Of a stretch of DNA of 64,000 nucleotides, positions 16,260 to 25,885 are shown piece by piece. The position numbers and the translations under genes are program-made. The stretch covers positions 124,001-188,000 of the forward strand of contig NZ_JACAGN010000003.1 of assembly GCF_030324495.1 (NCBI RefSeq), in the 5' to 3' direction. The notes under the pieces were generated by a model, which saw only the letters and a list, made by a program, of their open reading frames with translations, was not told where the DNA came from and did no database searches. Within the stretch, counting starts at the first letter, position 1, and the number at the start of each line of letters is the position of its first letter. Source of the DNA: Myroides sp. 1354. Its GTDB lineage: Bacteria > Bacteroidota > Bacteroidia > Flavobacteriales > Flavobacteriaceae.

Positions 16260-17879
16260 TTAATTTTGTAAAACTAGGGTTGGTCCTGGATAAACTGCAG
16301 GATTTACTAGAGGAATATTTGCTTTATAATGCTTGTTAATCACGCGTAGAATTTCCGCTGCGATAAATGCATATCCTCTAGGGTTCAAATGTACGCCATC
16401 CAATGAGAACATAACTGTATTTAAATTCCCCATTCCTTTAAAGTAATCAGCCGTATAAATTTGACCATCTTCCACTTTCAAACCACTTACGGCTTTGCGC
16501 AATAAATCATTCATATCAGCTACTGCTAAACCTTTTTCATTAGCCACATTTTTGATAATGGAGTTAAATGCATTTGTAGCTGCCTGAACTTTTTGTTGCT
16601 CTACTTCATTCAACACAAATTTATCGTCAATAGGAAAAGTAATTCCCTTTTTCAACATCGCATCCATTGTTGGGTTCCCTGTATTAAAAGAAGCACCGAT
16701 TTGAGCTCTACTCGTCAACAGCATTAAATCTTTAGCAGTTGCATGTCTAGCTTGTCCAAAACTTTTAGCGATAAAAGCAATTTCTGGATCAGTAATAGGA
16801 AATGGAAATTTACCAGAAGCCACTAAGGCCTTTATTGTTCCTGCAATTTGAGCTTCTAAATTATCTAACGTTTTATCCTGAATCAACAGTGGATTAGCTT
16901 TGTCTTTATCCAACAACTGCAAGCGATCTCCTTGTCCAAATTGCTCCAAAATTCCCTTAAACATTCCCACTAACATATTCAACTGTCCAAACACTTCATC
17001 AGGATTTTGTCCTGGTTGTACAACAGCAGCAGCTGTTATTGGATTATATGGAACCGTAGTAAAATAAGGGATCGTCGTTACATCAGGCACCGTCGCTACA
17101 ACTCCTTTTGCTCCCCCACTTGTTAGGGTATTCACAATTCCTTCATAGGCCATTTTAAATACACCAATATGAGTAATATCATTTCCTCCATATTGAGTTA
17201 AATCTGTACCATTTGCTTGTTCATTTTGATCGACACCTTCTCCTCCAGAAGTTGCATAAGCCAAAACGTCATTTGCTCCAATCCAGTTAGTAAAGAACGT
17301 TGGTTTTAAGGTCATAACATCTGCCATAACCGTTGTTTCATCTGAAGTAGCTGTACGCACAAAATAAGGATTTGCTTTTCCCACCAACAAATTACTCATA
17401 CTCCCATATCCAGGCGCAATCAAATGGAAGGTTTTTGCTCCAGGTACACCTGCATTGTGATATGCTTTTTGCGATCTTTTATTCACGTCTAACGTGATCG
17501 TTCCCTTTTTGTTTTCCGGACTACTCGTTGACATATTCATGACTAGTTTGGTATCAAAACCAGGTAATGGATTACCTGCCATCAGCATACCGCCAACATC
17601 ATTGGTATCATCATCTAAAGGCGGTTGAGTAAATTCTCCTCCTCCGACAATTTTAAATTGTTGTGCTAAGATATTCGGGAAAGAATTCTTTTGTCCAGAA
17701 CGATACAAAGTACCATCCATATAACCTGCTGTCAACGAATTTCCAATTGCTACATAAGAAGAAAAATCAGCCTCTCCTGGATAGTAGGTACCTGAATCAA
17801 TTTCATCTTTAATAGAAGGCTCACATCCCGCAGCTAAAAAAGCTAAAAGTGGTGCTATATATAAATATTTTCTTTTCAT
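16260..17879 (-). CDS. SGNH/GDSL-family lipoprotein hydrolase
   Basis: This is a predicted esterase or lipase-like enzyme anchored as a lipoprotein (lipobox ending at Cys19, FLAAGC). The block I motif IGNSLTAG places the nucleophile at Ser48. Block III is NWIGANDVL (Gly-x-Asn-Asp), and the catalytic dyad is Asp494-x-x-His497 in SLDGVHLNPRGYAF. The spacing between blocks is longer than in simple GDSL enzymes, giving 539 aa, which is usual for the Bacteroidota lipoprotein version. It is 18 bases downstream of the FadL-like porin. An outer-membrane lipid or hydrophobic-ester role is therefore attractive, but the substrate is unknown. Confidence 0.88.
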   Translation of the reverse strand: MKRKYLYIAPLLAFLAAGCEPSIKDEIDSGTYYPGEADFSSYVAIGNSLTAGYMDGTLYRSGQKNSFPNILAQQFKIVGGGEFTQPPLDDDTNDVGGMLMAGNPLPGFDTKLVMNMSTSSPENKKGTITLDVNKRSQKAYHNAGVPGAKTFHLIAPGYGSMSNLLVGKANPYFVRTATSDETTVMADVMTLKPTFFTNWIGANDVLAYATSGGEGVDQNEQANGTDLTQYGGNDITHIGVFKMAYEGIVNTLTSGGAKGVVATVPDVTTIPYFTTVPYNPITAAAVVQPGQNPDEVFGQLNMLVGMFKGILEQFGQGDRLQLLDKDKANPLLIQDKTLDNLEAQIAGTIKALVASGKFPFPITDPEIAFIAKSFGQARHATAKDLMLLTSRAQIGASFNTGNPTMDAMLKKGITFPIDDKFVLNEVEQQKVQAATNAFNSIIKNVANEKGLAVADMNDLLRKAVSGLKVEDGQIYTADYFKGMGNLNTVMFSLDGVHLNPRGYAFIAAEILRVINKHYKANIPLVNPAVYPGPTLVLQN

Positions 17880-17897
17880 TTTAAATCGTTTTAATCA

Positions 17898-19148
17898 TTA
17901 AAAACTATACGTAATTCCTAAACCACCACTTGTAACAGCAGATTTATACGTTCCTCCAAAAGAGACATTTTGTCCATCTTCTTGAAAATAGTCGTATGAA
18001 CTATTGGTATCGCTAAAGTGCAAGTAAGAGAACACTAGATCCACTCCGATTCCATTTTTAAATTTATATGTCAAACCTCCTGTATAAGCACGAGAATCAT
18101 TTCTAGGTGTTTCTGGAGCGAAGTATCCTTTTTGCACCGGACTCTCATCATAATACCAACCAGCTCTTAATGTCAATTGTTCGTTTACACTATATTGAGC
18201 TCCTACTCGATACGTACTTGAATCTTTGTAATTTCTAGGATTTACCGATGTTGGTACTGCACTATCAACGAAGTCAATGACTAAAGCATCGTAAACTTTC
18301 CAGAACGTTCTATTATAATCAAAAGCAAATACCCATTTATCCCAAGTATAAGAAGCTCCTACCGTTAACTCAGCTGGCAACGGCATTTCTGCTTTGATTT
18401 TACCATCCTTAAATAGGTCTTTTCCAAATCCTGGTACGTTAGAGAACTTAGCTGTTCCACTATTTTCTTTCATAATAATTTTAGAACGGTAGTTCATCCC
18501 TAAGCGCAAATGATCATCGACACTCACTAAATAACCAGCGGTCCATCCCCAAGCAGTTACATTTTTTGCTTCAATATCTACACTTGTTCTTTTCCCTTGC
18601 TCATCCGTCATACTTCGGCTTACATTTCGGTCAAAAGTAACTCCTCCATTAACGAAAATAGGTCCCCCTCCAAAACTGAAGTGCTTACTTACTTTGAAAG
18701 CTACTGTTGGTTGAAAATAGAACGCTTTTAAATCAATGTTATTTACTAAATGGGATCCTTGCCAATCTCTGTCCCAATCCACCGCACTTCCATATGGTGT
18801 ATAAACCGCTAGACCGACAGTCATCCAATCCGTTGCTTTATAAGTACCATACAGATAAAAAGGTGTTCCCGGGTTTCGGGTTTCATTTTCCCATCCATAG
18901 GTCTTATTTTGGAATTTGGTATCAGCGACCAGATAATTCATTCCAGCAGAAAAATTAAATCTATCCTCTAGATAAACTGATGCACCTGGGTTGAAAAATA
19001 GTGATTCAGCACCACTACTAATAACAGCCACACCTGCATGTCCCATCGCAAGCTGTCTATTTCCTTGCATACTAACGCGATAACCTCCTGCATACATAGA
19101 GGCTGTTATTAGCGATAGAAGGGATAATGATAATACCTTTTTTATCAT
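17898..19148 (-). CDS. FadL/OmpP1-family outer-membrane transporter
   Basis: This beta-barrel protein belongs to the family that lets long-chain fatty acids or other hydrophobic compounds cross the outer membrane. The signal peptide MIKKVLSLSLLSLITASMYAGGYRVSMQG is followed by the family N-terminus with the AMGHAGVAVISSGAESLFFNPG motif, equivalent to the hatch region of FadL. The C-terminus ends in the strand GLGITYSF with terminal Phe. The longer start at 19157 adds only three residues; MIKK is preferred. It heads an apparent operon with the SGNH lipoprotein and the small membrane protein, suggesting lipid uptake coupled to ester hydrolysis. Confidence 0.9.
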   Translation of the reverse strand: MIKKVLSLSLLSLITASMYAGGYRVSMQGNRQLAMGHAGVAVISSGAESLFFNPGASVYLEDRFNFSAGMNYLVADTKFQNKTYGWENETRNPGTPFYLYGTYKATDWMTVGLAVYTPYGSAVDWDRDWQGSHLVNNIDLKAFYFQPTVAFKVSKHFSFGGGPIFVNGGVTFDRNVSRSMTDEQGKRTSVDIEAKNVTAWGWTAGYLVSVDDHLRLGMNYRSKIIMKENSGTAKFSNVPGFGKDLFKDGKIKAEMPLPAELTVGASYTWDKWVFAFDYNRTFWKVYDALVIDFVDSAVPTSVNPRNYKDSSTYRVGAQYSVNEQLTLRAGWYYDESPVQKGYFAPETPRNDSRAYTGGLTYKFKNGIGVDLVFSYLHFSDTNSSYDYFQEDGQNVSFGGTYKSAVTSGGLGITYSF

Positions 19149-19392
19149 AATTAACACTTATTTTTATTTCACTTATAGTAAATATAAAAAGATATCCTAA
19201 TTTGACAAATTTTTAATACCCACTTTAACATTTAAAAAGAAAGAATAGAAAGAAAACTACTGTTTTTAAAAAATATTCAAACACCAAATGCGCTTTTTTT
19301 ATCACATCTTTATTTTATTTCTTAATTCACAACTACAATCACACCTCTTCCTCATCTTCCTTTAACAAGAGGTATATTTCTGAACTAAAAAC
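19149..19392. other. AT-rich gap upstream of the FadL-like gene
   Basis: This is non-coding sequence between the FadL-like start and the terminator of the next leftward gene. It presumably holds the porin promoter. I see no clear consensus element and no RNA gene. Confidence 0.3.
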
Positions 19393-19426
19393 AAAAAAGC
19401 TGTCCTAACAAGTTAAGACAGCTTTT
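19393..19426 (-). terminator. terminator after the DUF11 surface protein gene
   Basis: A 10-bp stem (19395-19404 with 19417-19426) can be extended inward by three pairs after one mismatch. It is followed leftward by a T run. Confidence 0.85.
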
Positions 19427-19460
19427 CAAAATATAAACTAAAAAACGTAAGAATTCTCTT

Positions 19461-22403
19461 TTAATACTGAAGAAAGATCCATCCTGTATAGGTATCTGTC
19501 AAGATATTCTGCATCACATAGAAATAAGTTCCAACTGGCAACAATTTATTTCCTGAATTAGACTGTCCATACCATTCTTTTTCATACTTACCTGCATTGT
19601 ATACCATCACGCCTAATCTATTGTAAATCTTTAAACTGACTACATCGTAATTACTCAAATCTAAATAATCATTCTTTCCATCTCCATTGGGTGAAATTCC
19701 CTTGGGAATGAACACCTTTTGGTAGTTAACATCCATACAAGTCTCACAAGCTTCTATTGGATCTTCATTATCTTGGGCTTCAACCGTAACAACATTAATA
19801 AAGGCATTGGTGTGTGTTTTTGGTATCGTCAAGGTCACTTGATAAGTCACTTGTTCTCCAACATCTAACAACGAAATAATTTCGATTAAATTCCCAATTC
19901 CAGACGTTCCCAAAGAACTAGACCACTCCATTTGTTTAACTCCTTCTGGCATCATATCTGTTACTTCTACGTTTACCGCAGATCCAGGTCCCTTATTTTC
20001 AACCACAATCGTATAGGTTGTTTGTTGACCTGGAACATAATATTGCAATCCGTCCGTTTTTACTGCGTGTAAATCTGCCTGATACAAGATGGAAGCAATG
20101 GTAGGGTCATTTCGCTGTGCTGTAGTAGGATCATCTGACAATTGTGTCATCGTACCGCCATGAGTAATAGCCGTTAAAGACGCTTGATTAATTACCTGTT
20201 TGGCTCTAAAGTCTTCTTCCGTAATGGTGTGATATGCTTTGACTGTCACGGCCTCTTTTGGTTCTAATTTAGCAATTGAAGAAGGGCTTAAAGATCCTGC
20301 ATCTGCGTTTTCATCTGTTAACACAATATCTTTAATTGCAATTTCACCTATATTTTTGACGATAATTTCGTATTCAATACGATCTCCAATTCGTATATAC
20401 TCCTTGTCTACTACTTTTTTTGTAAACTCTAATTTACCCAAAGCAACAATAGCTTCAGCTGTATTATTATCTAAATTCGTATCGATATTATCCCCTGCTA
20501 CCGTAGCTACATTCTTGTATTCTCCCTCTCCTTTTATTTTGACTTTAATTTCAATACTAGCCTCTTCCTGTGGAGCCAATTCTCCTACAGTCCATTCTCC
20601 TGTAGTTGCATCATAACTTCCTTTATTGGTTGTATAACTGATAAATTCATATCCCGAAGGCAATATATCCGTTACTACTACATTAGGATCCGCAAAAATT
20701 TCATCCAAGTTTTTCACTGTAATACTAAAAACAGCAATCTCTTCTACTTGTGATTTTACTTTTTTTGTAATGGACAAATCTGTACAAGGTTTAACTAATA
20801 CCTCTAATGGCAAGGACATATTACTCCAACCACATTCTTTCTTAATTTTCACGGAATACATTCCACTTTCTGTTACATCAATGAAATTTTCCGTTGTAAT
20901 CTCCAACGATTCTCCATTCAGGAACCACTCGTATTCTAATGAATCTTCTTCAGATTCAATTCGCACGGTACAATTGTCATTTTGTTTCAAATTAATAGGA
21001 GCCTTTGCGGCCTCTCCAAAAGAGGAGAAAAATGCTGACATAGAGAATCCATCTCCTTGTTGTACCAAACTAGCAGTTAACGGTAAATCTGATCGCAATA
21101 CAATATTTTCTGGATTCCCGATAGAAGTATGATTAAACACAATCATGTATAATCCACTCGTTCCAAGTGCTACCCTAGTTCTTCCTGTTAAGGTTTCAAT
21201 ATTCTGATCATTGATAAACACAATTTCTGTTGGATGCTCAATAATTGCAAAACCCATATATGGCAATCCTCCGTCATTATAGTTCACAAATTTTTTGGTT
21301 TGAATATTAATTGATCCTGCACATCCTCCAATAGGCAAAACGGTAGAAATATCCGTTTCACATTCCACCGCTGTACCGGCATATACGATTACCTCATTGT
21401 CCGATACGACTAAACTAGAGGAGTTCGGATTTCTTCCATCCCCGTGATAAAATGAATAATAATCTCCTGCATTCGCCAACACTTGCGTAACCATCGTTCC
21501 TGTTTCTACTCCTTGAGGTGTATAACTTTGAATTGTAACCGTTGTATTATCTTTTGTTGCGACAATTAAACTCTGTTCTGACCCAAGAAATTGACTTCGT
21601 TGTGTATCATTAGGGATGGTTCCTTCCCCGCGAACCACTAAATAGCGATTTCCCAACATATGCACAGGTGCTACCTGATCAAAAGTACCATCTTGTCCAT
21701 TAATTCCTCCTGGTCCACACAATCTTGGAGTATCTCCCCAATTTCCAACATTAACCACTACGGATTTAGTTGCCTTTAAAACACTCCCCAAAGGAGCAGT
21801 GAATAACCTACTTTGTCCTTTCTCCAAGGCAAAAGTCGTTACTCCTGTAGTTTGTTCTACTTCTACACTTGTTTCATCTTCTGTAGCCATAACGGAATAA
21901 ACAGGTGCGTTGTCATATAATCCTTGTGTACTCTGTCTATAATACCCCAAACGAAATTCTACACCTAACCCTTCTTCCCCAAAACTCACCAAAGACGCAT
22001 TTCCTTTAATATTATCAACACCTAAAGAGTTCCATCCAACAGTTGCATCAGAGGCAATATTTCGCATATTAACTAGAACTGGCTCTGTTGCTTCTACTAA
22101 CAAACCGCGATCGTTATAAGTCGTATTAACGACATTTCGATTTAAGGTATTGGCTGTGCCAACAAAACGATAAGAAATGGGATTATTCACTGTAACGTTC
22201 AATGTCGTTAAAACAGTACCATCACTTTTTTTCAACACAACTTCTACTGGAGTAGTTGATAAAGTTCCTATTACAATCTGATTAGCTGTACTCCAATATT
22301 GCCAAGGAGCTGGTGCTATATGATGTGTTTTATAATATTGAGCAAATACGACATTACTCAACAAAAGTAAAATACTGAGAAGTAAAAAGTTTTTTTGTTT
22401 CAT
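19461..22403 (-). CDS. T9SS type B (gliding-associated) surface protein with DUF11 repeats
   Basis: This is a predicted secreted surface protein of 980 aa. The signal peptide MKQKNFLLLSILLLLSNVVFAQ is followed by a long N-terminal region (about 25-470) of beta-strands of unknown type. Its wording (EEGLGVEFRLGYY, DNTTVTIQSYTPQG, GNRYLVVRGEG) resembles IgGFc-binding-like N-terminal domains. An Ig-like segment precedes three DUF11-type repeats (about 540-860; patterns such as ITKKV..VTDILPSGYEFIS..NVATV). The last 95 residues form the type B sorting domain (FIPKGISPNGDGKNDYLDL.., LKIYNRLGVMVYNAGKY, PVGTYFYVM). Export by the type IX system is established for such C-termini. The function on the surface is unknown. 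It is monocistronic, with its own terminator. Confidence 0.85.
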   Translation of the reverse strand: MKQKNFLLLSILLLLSNVVFAQYYKTHHIAPAPWQYWSTANQIVIGTLSTTPVEVVLKKSDGTVLTTLNVTVNNPISYRFVGTANTLNRNVVNTTYNDRGLLVEATEPVLVNMRNIASDATVGWNSLGVDNIKGNASLVSFGEEGLGVEFRLGYYRQSTQGLYDNAPVYSVMATEDETSVEVEQTTGVTTFALEKGQSRLFTAPLGSVLKATKSVVVNVGNWGDTPRLCGPGGINGQDGTFDQVAPVHMLGNRYLVVRGEGTIPNDTQRSQFLGSEQSLIVATKDNTTVTIQSYTPQGVETGTMVTQVLANAGDYYSFYHGDGRNPNSSSLVVSDNEVIVYAGTAVECETDISTVLPIGGCAGSINIQTKKFVNYNDGGLPYMGFAIIEHPTEIVFINDQNIETLTGRTRVALGTSGLYMIVFNHTSIGNPENIVLRSDLPLTASLVQQGDGFSMSAFFSSFGEAAKAPINLKQNDNCTVRIESEEDSLEYEWFLNGESLEITTENFIDVTESGMYSVKIKKECGWSNMSLPLEVLVKPCTDLSITKKVKSQVEEIAVFSITVKNLDEIFADPNVVVTDILPSGYEFISYTTNKGSYDATTGEWTVGELAPQEEASIEIKVKIKGEGEYKNVATVAGDNIDTNLDNNTAEAIVALGKLEFTKKVVDKEYIRIGDRIEYEIIVKNIGEIAIKDIVLTDENADAGSLSPSSIAKLEPKEAVTVKAYHTITEEDFRAKQVINQASLTAITHGGTMTQLSDDPTTAQRNDPTIASILYQADLHAVKTDGLQYYVPGQQTTYTIVVENKGPGSAVNVEVTDMMPEGVKQMEWSSSLGTSGIGNLIEIISLLDVGEQVTYQVTLTIPKTHTNAFINVVTVEAQDNEDPIEACETCMDVNYQKVFIPKGISPNGDGKNDYLDLSNYDVVSLKIYNRLGVMVYNAGKYEKEWYGQSNSGNKLLPVGTYFYVMQNILTDTYTGWIFLQY

Positions 22404-22656
22404 AAATATGGTTTGATGTAAAGTTGGTTCTTAGTAAACCTGGGTTGGTTGGCTTCAGGTTCTCTTGATTCTAAAATAAAATCCGTCCAATTTAAGTTAA
22501 ATTTAACTATACCGCAAATTCTTCAAAATAAAAAAATCACCAAAAACTATATTTTTCCCCATTTTAACACCCAAACTTTAATATTTTAAACAAAAAACAA
22601 CAGTTTATTACATCAATCAAATACACCAAAATCAGCTTAATGTTGGTTGTAATCAT
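22404..22656. other. non-coding gap upstream of the DUF11 surface protein gene
   Basis: This AT-rich stretch must contain the promoter of the leftward surface-protein gene. No convincing -7 element, repeat or RNA gene is visible. Confidence 0.3.
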
Positions 22657-22691
22657 AAAAAAAGGCTCTTGTATGCTATACAAGAGCCTTT
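22657..22691 (-). terminator. terminator of the pdxJ-hydrolase operon
   Basis: A perfect 14-bp stem (22661-22674 with 22678-22691) with a 3-base loop is followed by T residues on the minus strand. It lies 23 bases past the hydrolase stop. Confidence 0.9.
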
Positions 22692-22713
22692 CGGTCATTA
22701 TTTATTTTCACTG

Positions 22714-23487
22714 TTACGCTAAGAAATTAGCTACAAGTTCAAAAAACAGCTGTGGGTTTTCGGCATGCAACCAATGTCCTGCATTGGGAATCGTTTCAAT
22801 TGTTGCTTGAGGAAAATGCTCTTTAATGAGTACTTCATCTTTTTCTTGAATGTATTTTGAAGCACCACCTCGTACAAAAAGCGTAGGTTTATCAAACAAG
22901 GCAGCCTCGTCTATTCCTTCACCCACCACATTTTCATCTTTGTTAAAGACATCCAGGTTAAATCGAAAAGCCAATTGATCTGGTTCTTTCCAATACAAGC
23001 TTTTCAGCAAGAATTGCTTGGTACCAAAATCTGCAATCCGAGCACTCACAATCTCATCTACTTCTTTTCTAGTTGGCTTTAAAGAAAAATCCACTGCATT
23101 TAACGCTTCTAAAATATCTTGATGATGAGGCGCATAAGAACGAGGAGAAATATCAGCAACAATTAATTTTTCTACGCGGTTTGGATATTTTGTCGCCAAG
23201 TGCATGGCTACTTTTCCTCCCATTGAATGTCCTAATACAATAGCATCACACATATTGTAATGATCCATATAGCGAATAATATCCTCTACCATCACCTCAT
23301 AAGACCACTTTTCGGAATGAAAACTTCGCCCGTGATTTCTCAAATCAATCAAATGCATTTCATATCCTTTCTCTGCCATTTGTCGACCGAACGTATTCCA
23401 ATTATCTGACATTCCAAAATATCCATGTAATACAAGCATGGGGATTCCTCCCTCCCCTTCAATTTTCGAATATAAAATCCCTTCCAT
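22714..23487 (-). CDS. alpha/beta hydrolase (YbfF-like esterase)
   Basis: This is a 257-aa cytoplasmic alpha/beta-hydrolase. The oxyanion region is MLVLHGYFGMSDNW, the nucleophile elbow GHSMGGK carries the catalytic Ser, and the catalytic His lies in NAGHWLHAENP near the C-terminus. The overall pattern (LIDLRNHGRS, RVEKLIVADISPRSY) resembles the YbfF esterase group. Its ATG overlaps the pdxJ stop by one base (TAATG), so translation is probably coupled and the two form an operon. The link to vitamin B6 synthesis is positional only. The substrate is unknown. Confidence 0.9.
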   Translation of the reverse strand: MEGILYSKIEGEGGIPMLVLHGYFGMSDNWNTFGRQMAEKGYEMHLIDLRNHGRSFHSEKWSYEVMVEDIIRYMDHYNMCDAIVLGHSMGGKVAMHLATKYPNRVEKLIVADISPRSYAPHHQDILEALNAVDFSLKPTRKEVDEIVSARIADFGTKQFLLKSLYWKEPDQLAFRFNLDVFNKDENVVGEGIDEAALFDKPTLFVRGGASKYIQEKDEVLIKEHFPQATIETIPNAGHWLHAENPQLFFELVANFLA

Positions 23488-24200
23488 TAACTCAATTTAT
23501 TTATATACATATTCACTACATTTTCCAATCCCAAATAAAGTGATTCAGCAATTAAAGCATGCCCAATAGACACTTCTAATAAATTGGGGATATTCGCTTT
23601 AAAGAATTGGATATTGTCTAAACTCAAATCATGTCCAGCATTAATACCTAAGCCCAATTCCGTAGCTAATGTTGCAGCCTTGACATAAGGTTCAATACCC
23701 TTTTCATTTCCCAAGCCATATTGTGTCGCAAATTCTTCTGTGTATAATTCAATGCGATCTGTTCCCACTATCTTTGCTCCTTCAATCATCTCCAATACAG
23801 GATCAACAAAAATAGATGTGCGAATGCCTTGTTGTCTACACTCTTGAATTACTTCTGTCAAAAAATCTTTGTGCTTAATGGTATCCCATCCAGCATTTGA
23901 TGTCAAAGCATCCACTGCGTCTGGCACTAAAGTCACCTGCGTCGGTTTACATTCAAACACCAACTTCAGAAAGTTATCCATCGGGTTTCCTTCAATATTA
24001 TACTCTGTATGAACAACTTGCACCAAATCTCTCGCATCTTGATAACGGATATGACGTTCGTCCGGTCGAGGGTGGATTGTTACACCTGCGGCACCAAATT
24101 TTTGAACATCTTCAGCAACTTTTAATAAATTAGGTACATTACCTCCTCTTGAATTTCTTAAGGTGGCAATTTTATTGATATTTACAGATAGCTTTGTCAT
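23487..24200 (-). CDS. pdxJ: pyridoxine 5'-phosphate synthase PdxJ
   Basis: PdxJ condenses 1-deoxy-D-xylulose 5-phosphate with 3-amino-2-oxopropyl phosphate to make pyridoxine 5'-phosphate, the last ring-forming step of the DXP-dependent vitamin B6 pathway. Conserved blocks are LSVNINKIATLRNSRGG at the start, GVTIHPRPDERHI (active-site region), DRIELYTEEFA and GINAGHDLSLDNI. The open frame extends to 24221, but the MTKLSVN start at 24200 is preferred. It matches the family, and the predicted -7 promoter element covers the longer start. It forms an operon with the downstream hydrolase. Confidence 0.96.
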   Translation of the reverse strand: MTKLSVNINKIATLRNSRGGNVPNLLKVAEDVQKFGAAGVTIHPRPDERHIRYQDARDLVQVVHTEYNIEGNPMDNFLKLVFECKPTQVTLVPDAVDALTSNAGWDTIKHKDFLTEVIQECRQQGIRTSIFVDPVLEMIEGAKIVGTDRIELYTEEFATQYGLGNEKGIEPYVKAATLATELGLGINAGHDLSLDNIQFFKANIPNLLEVSIGHALIAESLYLGLENVVNMYINKLS

Positions 24201-24218
24201 AATTAAGATATTAAAAAA

Positions 24219-24226
24219 CAAAAATA
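24219..24226 (-). promoter_or_regulatory. predicted -7 element of pdxJ
   Basis: TATTTTTG on the minus strand matches TAnnTTTG and would start transcription about 10 bases before the ATG at 24200. This argues against the longer start at 24221. No clear -33 element is seen. Confidence 0.4.
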
Positions 24227-24294
24227 CAAAGTATAATTAAGGCTTATTGGTTTATTTTTAATTATTTTGCAAAAGCATTTCAATCGAACTTATT

Positions 24295-24954
24295 TTGATA
24301 ACTTTAGAATCTTTATTCATTGACGCACCAAGTCTTACTGCCAATACGGAAGTAAGCGAGGTCATACCCTTTTTAAATCAGCACGATTATTCACATCTCG
24401 CACTTGTCGATTCAGACAATAAATGGGTGGGTACTATTGCTACTGATGTTTTATATGACGTTGATGAAACAGAAAAGATTGCCAACCTACAGTATCGCGT
24501 AGAGTCCTTTTTTGTCTACACGACAGATGATTTAGCAAAAATGGCCGATGCATTTATTCTCAACACTTGCAATCTATTGCCTGTCTTAGACGAAGATATG
24601 CACCTAAAAGGCATGCTACCCAAAACTGCCTTAACTGAAAATTTACTTGAAAGTACATTTTTAACTGAGCCAGGGACAACGCTGATTCTCGAAGTTCGTT
24701 CAGAAGCTTATAGTCTTTCAACAGTGGTACAATTGGTAGAAAGCAACAATGCTAAATTACTCGGCATTTTAGTACTACAAACAAAAGACCACAAGACACA
24801 ACTCCTCTTGCGTTTGAATCAAAAGAACATTGAGGCAATTATTCAAGACTTTCGACGTTTTGATTTTGAGATAATCTCTCAACACGACGAAGACTTGCAT
24901 CAAAACAAGTTGATTGAACATTCCAATTATCTAAACAAATTTTTAAACCTATAG
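24295..24954 (+). CDS. CBS-domain protein
   Basis: This is a 219-aa cytoplasmic protein with a tandem CBS pair (residues about 5-60 and 65-125), the module that binds adenine nucleotides and senses energy state in many proteins. The C-terminal part (about 130-219) resembles an ACT-like or accessory regulatory segment. The start appears to be TTG at 24295; no in-frame ATG exists between it and the stop at 24259. The next gene, nadK, begins 1 base after its stop, so the two are translated together. That placement suggests a regulatory role around NADP synthesis, but this is positional inference. Confidence 0.8.
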   Translation: MITLESLFIDAPSLTANTEVSEVIPFLNQHDYSHLALVDSDNKWVGTIATDVLYDVDETEKIANLQYRVESFFVYTTDDLAKMADAFILNTCNLLPVLDEDMHLKGMLPKTALTENLLESTFLTEPGTTLILEVRSEAYSLSTVVQLVESNNAKLLGILVLQTKDHKTQLLLRLNQKNIEAIIQDFRRFDFEIISQHDEDLHQNKLIEHSNYLNKFLNL

Positions 24955-24955
24955 T

Positions 24956-25840
24956 ATGAAATTTGCAATTTACGGGCAAACCAATAAAACCATTGTACAA
25001 CAAATCGTTCATCGTCTTTTAAATGTGTTTGAGACGTATAATCCTACCATTATTTTTGAAAGCAATTTTTACAATCTTTTGAACGAAATAAACCTACTGC
25101 CTACGACTTATGAAACCTTTGGTGATGAGAATGAACTTCCTGCGGATGTCAATTTCTTTATCAGTATTGGTGGAGATGGCACAATGTTGAGAGCCGCAAA
25201 TTTCATCAAAGACAAAAACATTCCCATTGTAGGAATCAATGCGGGTCGTTTGGGTTTTTTAGCCAACATACAGGAAGACACCATTGAAGAGCATTTACCT
25301 CATTTATTTAAGGAAACCTATAAATTATCGAGAAGAGCCTTACTGACGATTGCATGTGACCCAGTAAACAATTCAAATTTCGATATTAATTTCGCCTTAA
25401 ATGATATTACAGTATCTCGTAAAAACACAACATCCATGATTACCGTTGAGACTTATTTGGACAATGAATATTTAGCCACGTATTGGGCAGATGGATTGAT
25501 TATTTCGACTCCATCGGGTTCAACTGGATACTCCTTAAGTTGTGGAGGGCCCATTATAGAACCAGAGACGGGTTGTTTCGTCATCACTCCATTAGCACCA
25601 CACAATTTAAATGTGCGTCCTCTGGTAATTCGAGATAATCTTACCATCAAATTAAAAGTCAATGCAAGAGAAAGTCAATTTTTACTTTCTGTTGACAGTA
25701 ACACCCAAGCGGTAAACAACGAAACAGAAGTAACTATTTCAAAGGCACCGTTTACCATTAATTTGGTTGAATTTCCTCAACAGAGTTTCATCAAAACCCT
25801 GCGAAATAAATTACTTTGGGGAGAAGATAAGCGCAATTAA
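24956..25840 (+). CDS. nadK: NAD kinase
   Basis: NadK phosphorylates NAD to NADP in the cytoplasm. The hallmark GGDGT is at residues 72-76 (ISIGGDGTMLRA), followed by GINAGRLGFLANI, the NE-containing LNDITV segment, and TPSGSTGYSLSCGGPII with VITPLAPH. These are the conserved blocks of the family. At 294 aa it is full length. It starts one base after the CBS gene and is followed by a terminator hairpin. It opens the conserved stretch leading through DUF6089, uppS and bamA. Confidence 0.97.
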   Translation: MKFAIYGQTNKTIVQQIVHRLLNVFETYNPTIIFESNFYNLLNEINLLPTTYETFGDENELPADVNFFISIGGDGTMLRAANFIKDKNIPIVGINAGRLGFLANIQEDTIEEHLPHLFKETYKLSRRALLTIACDPVNNSNFDINFALNDITVSRKNTTSMITVETYLDNEYLATYWADGLIISTPSGSTGYSLSCGGPIIEPETGCFVITPLAPHNLNVRPLVIRDNLTIKLKVNARESQFLLSVDSNTQAVNNETEVTISKAPFTINLVEFPQQSFIKTLRNKLLWGEDKRN

Positions 25841-25885
25841 AAAACGACGAATGTCATTTTTTTCGCTACATTTATTGTTTCGGAC

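Noticed and set aside
24201-24221. Longer PdxJ start (MFFNILIMTK)
   Set aside because: A -7 promoter element covers this start, and the family begins at MTKLSVN.
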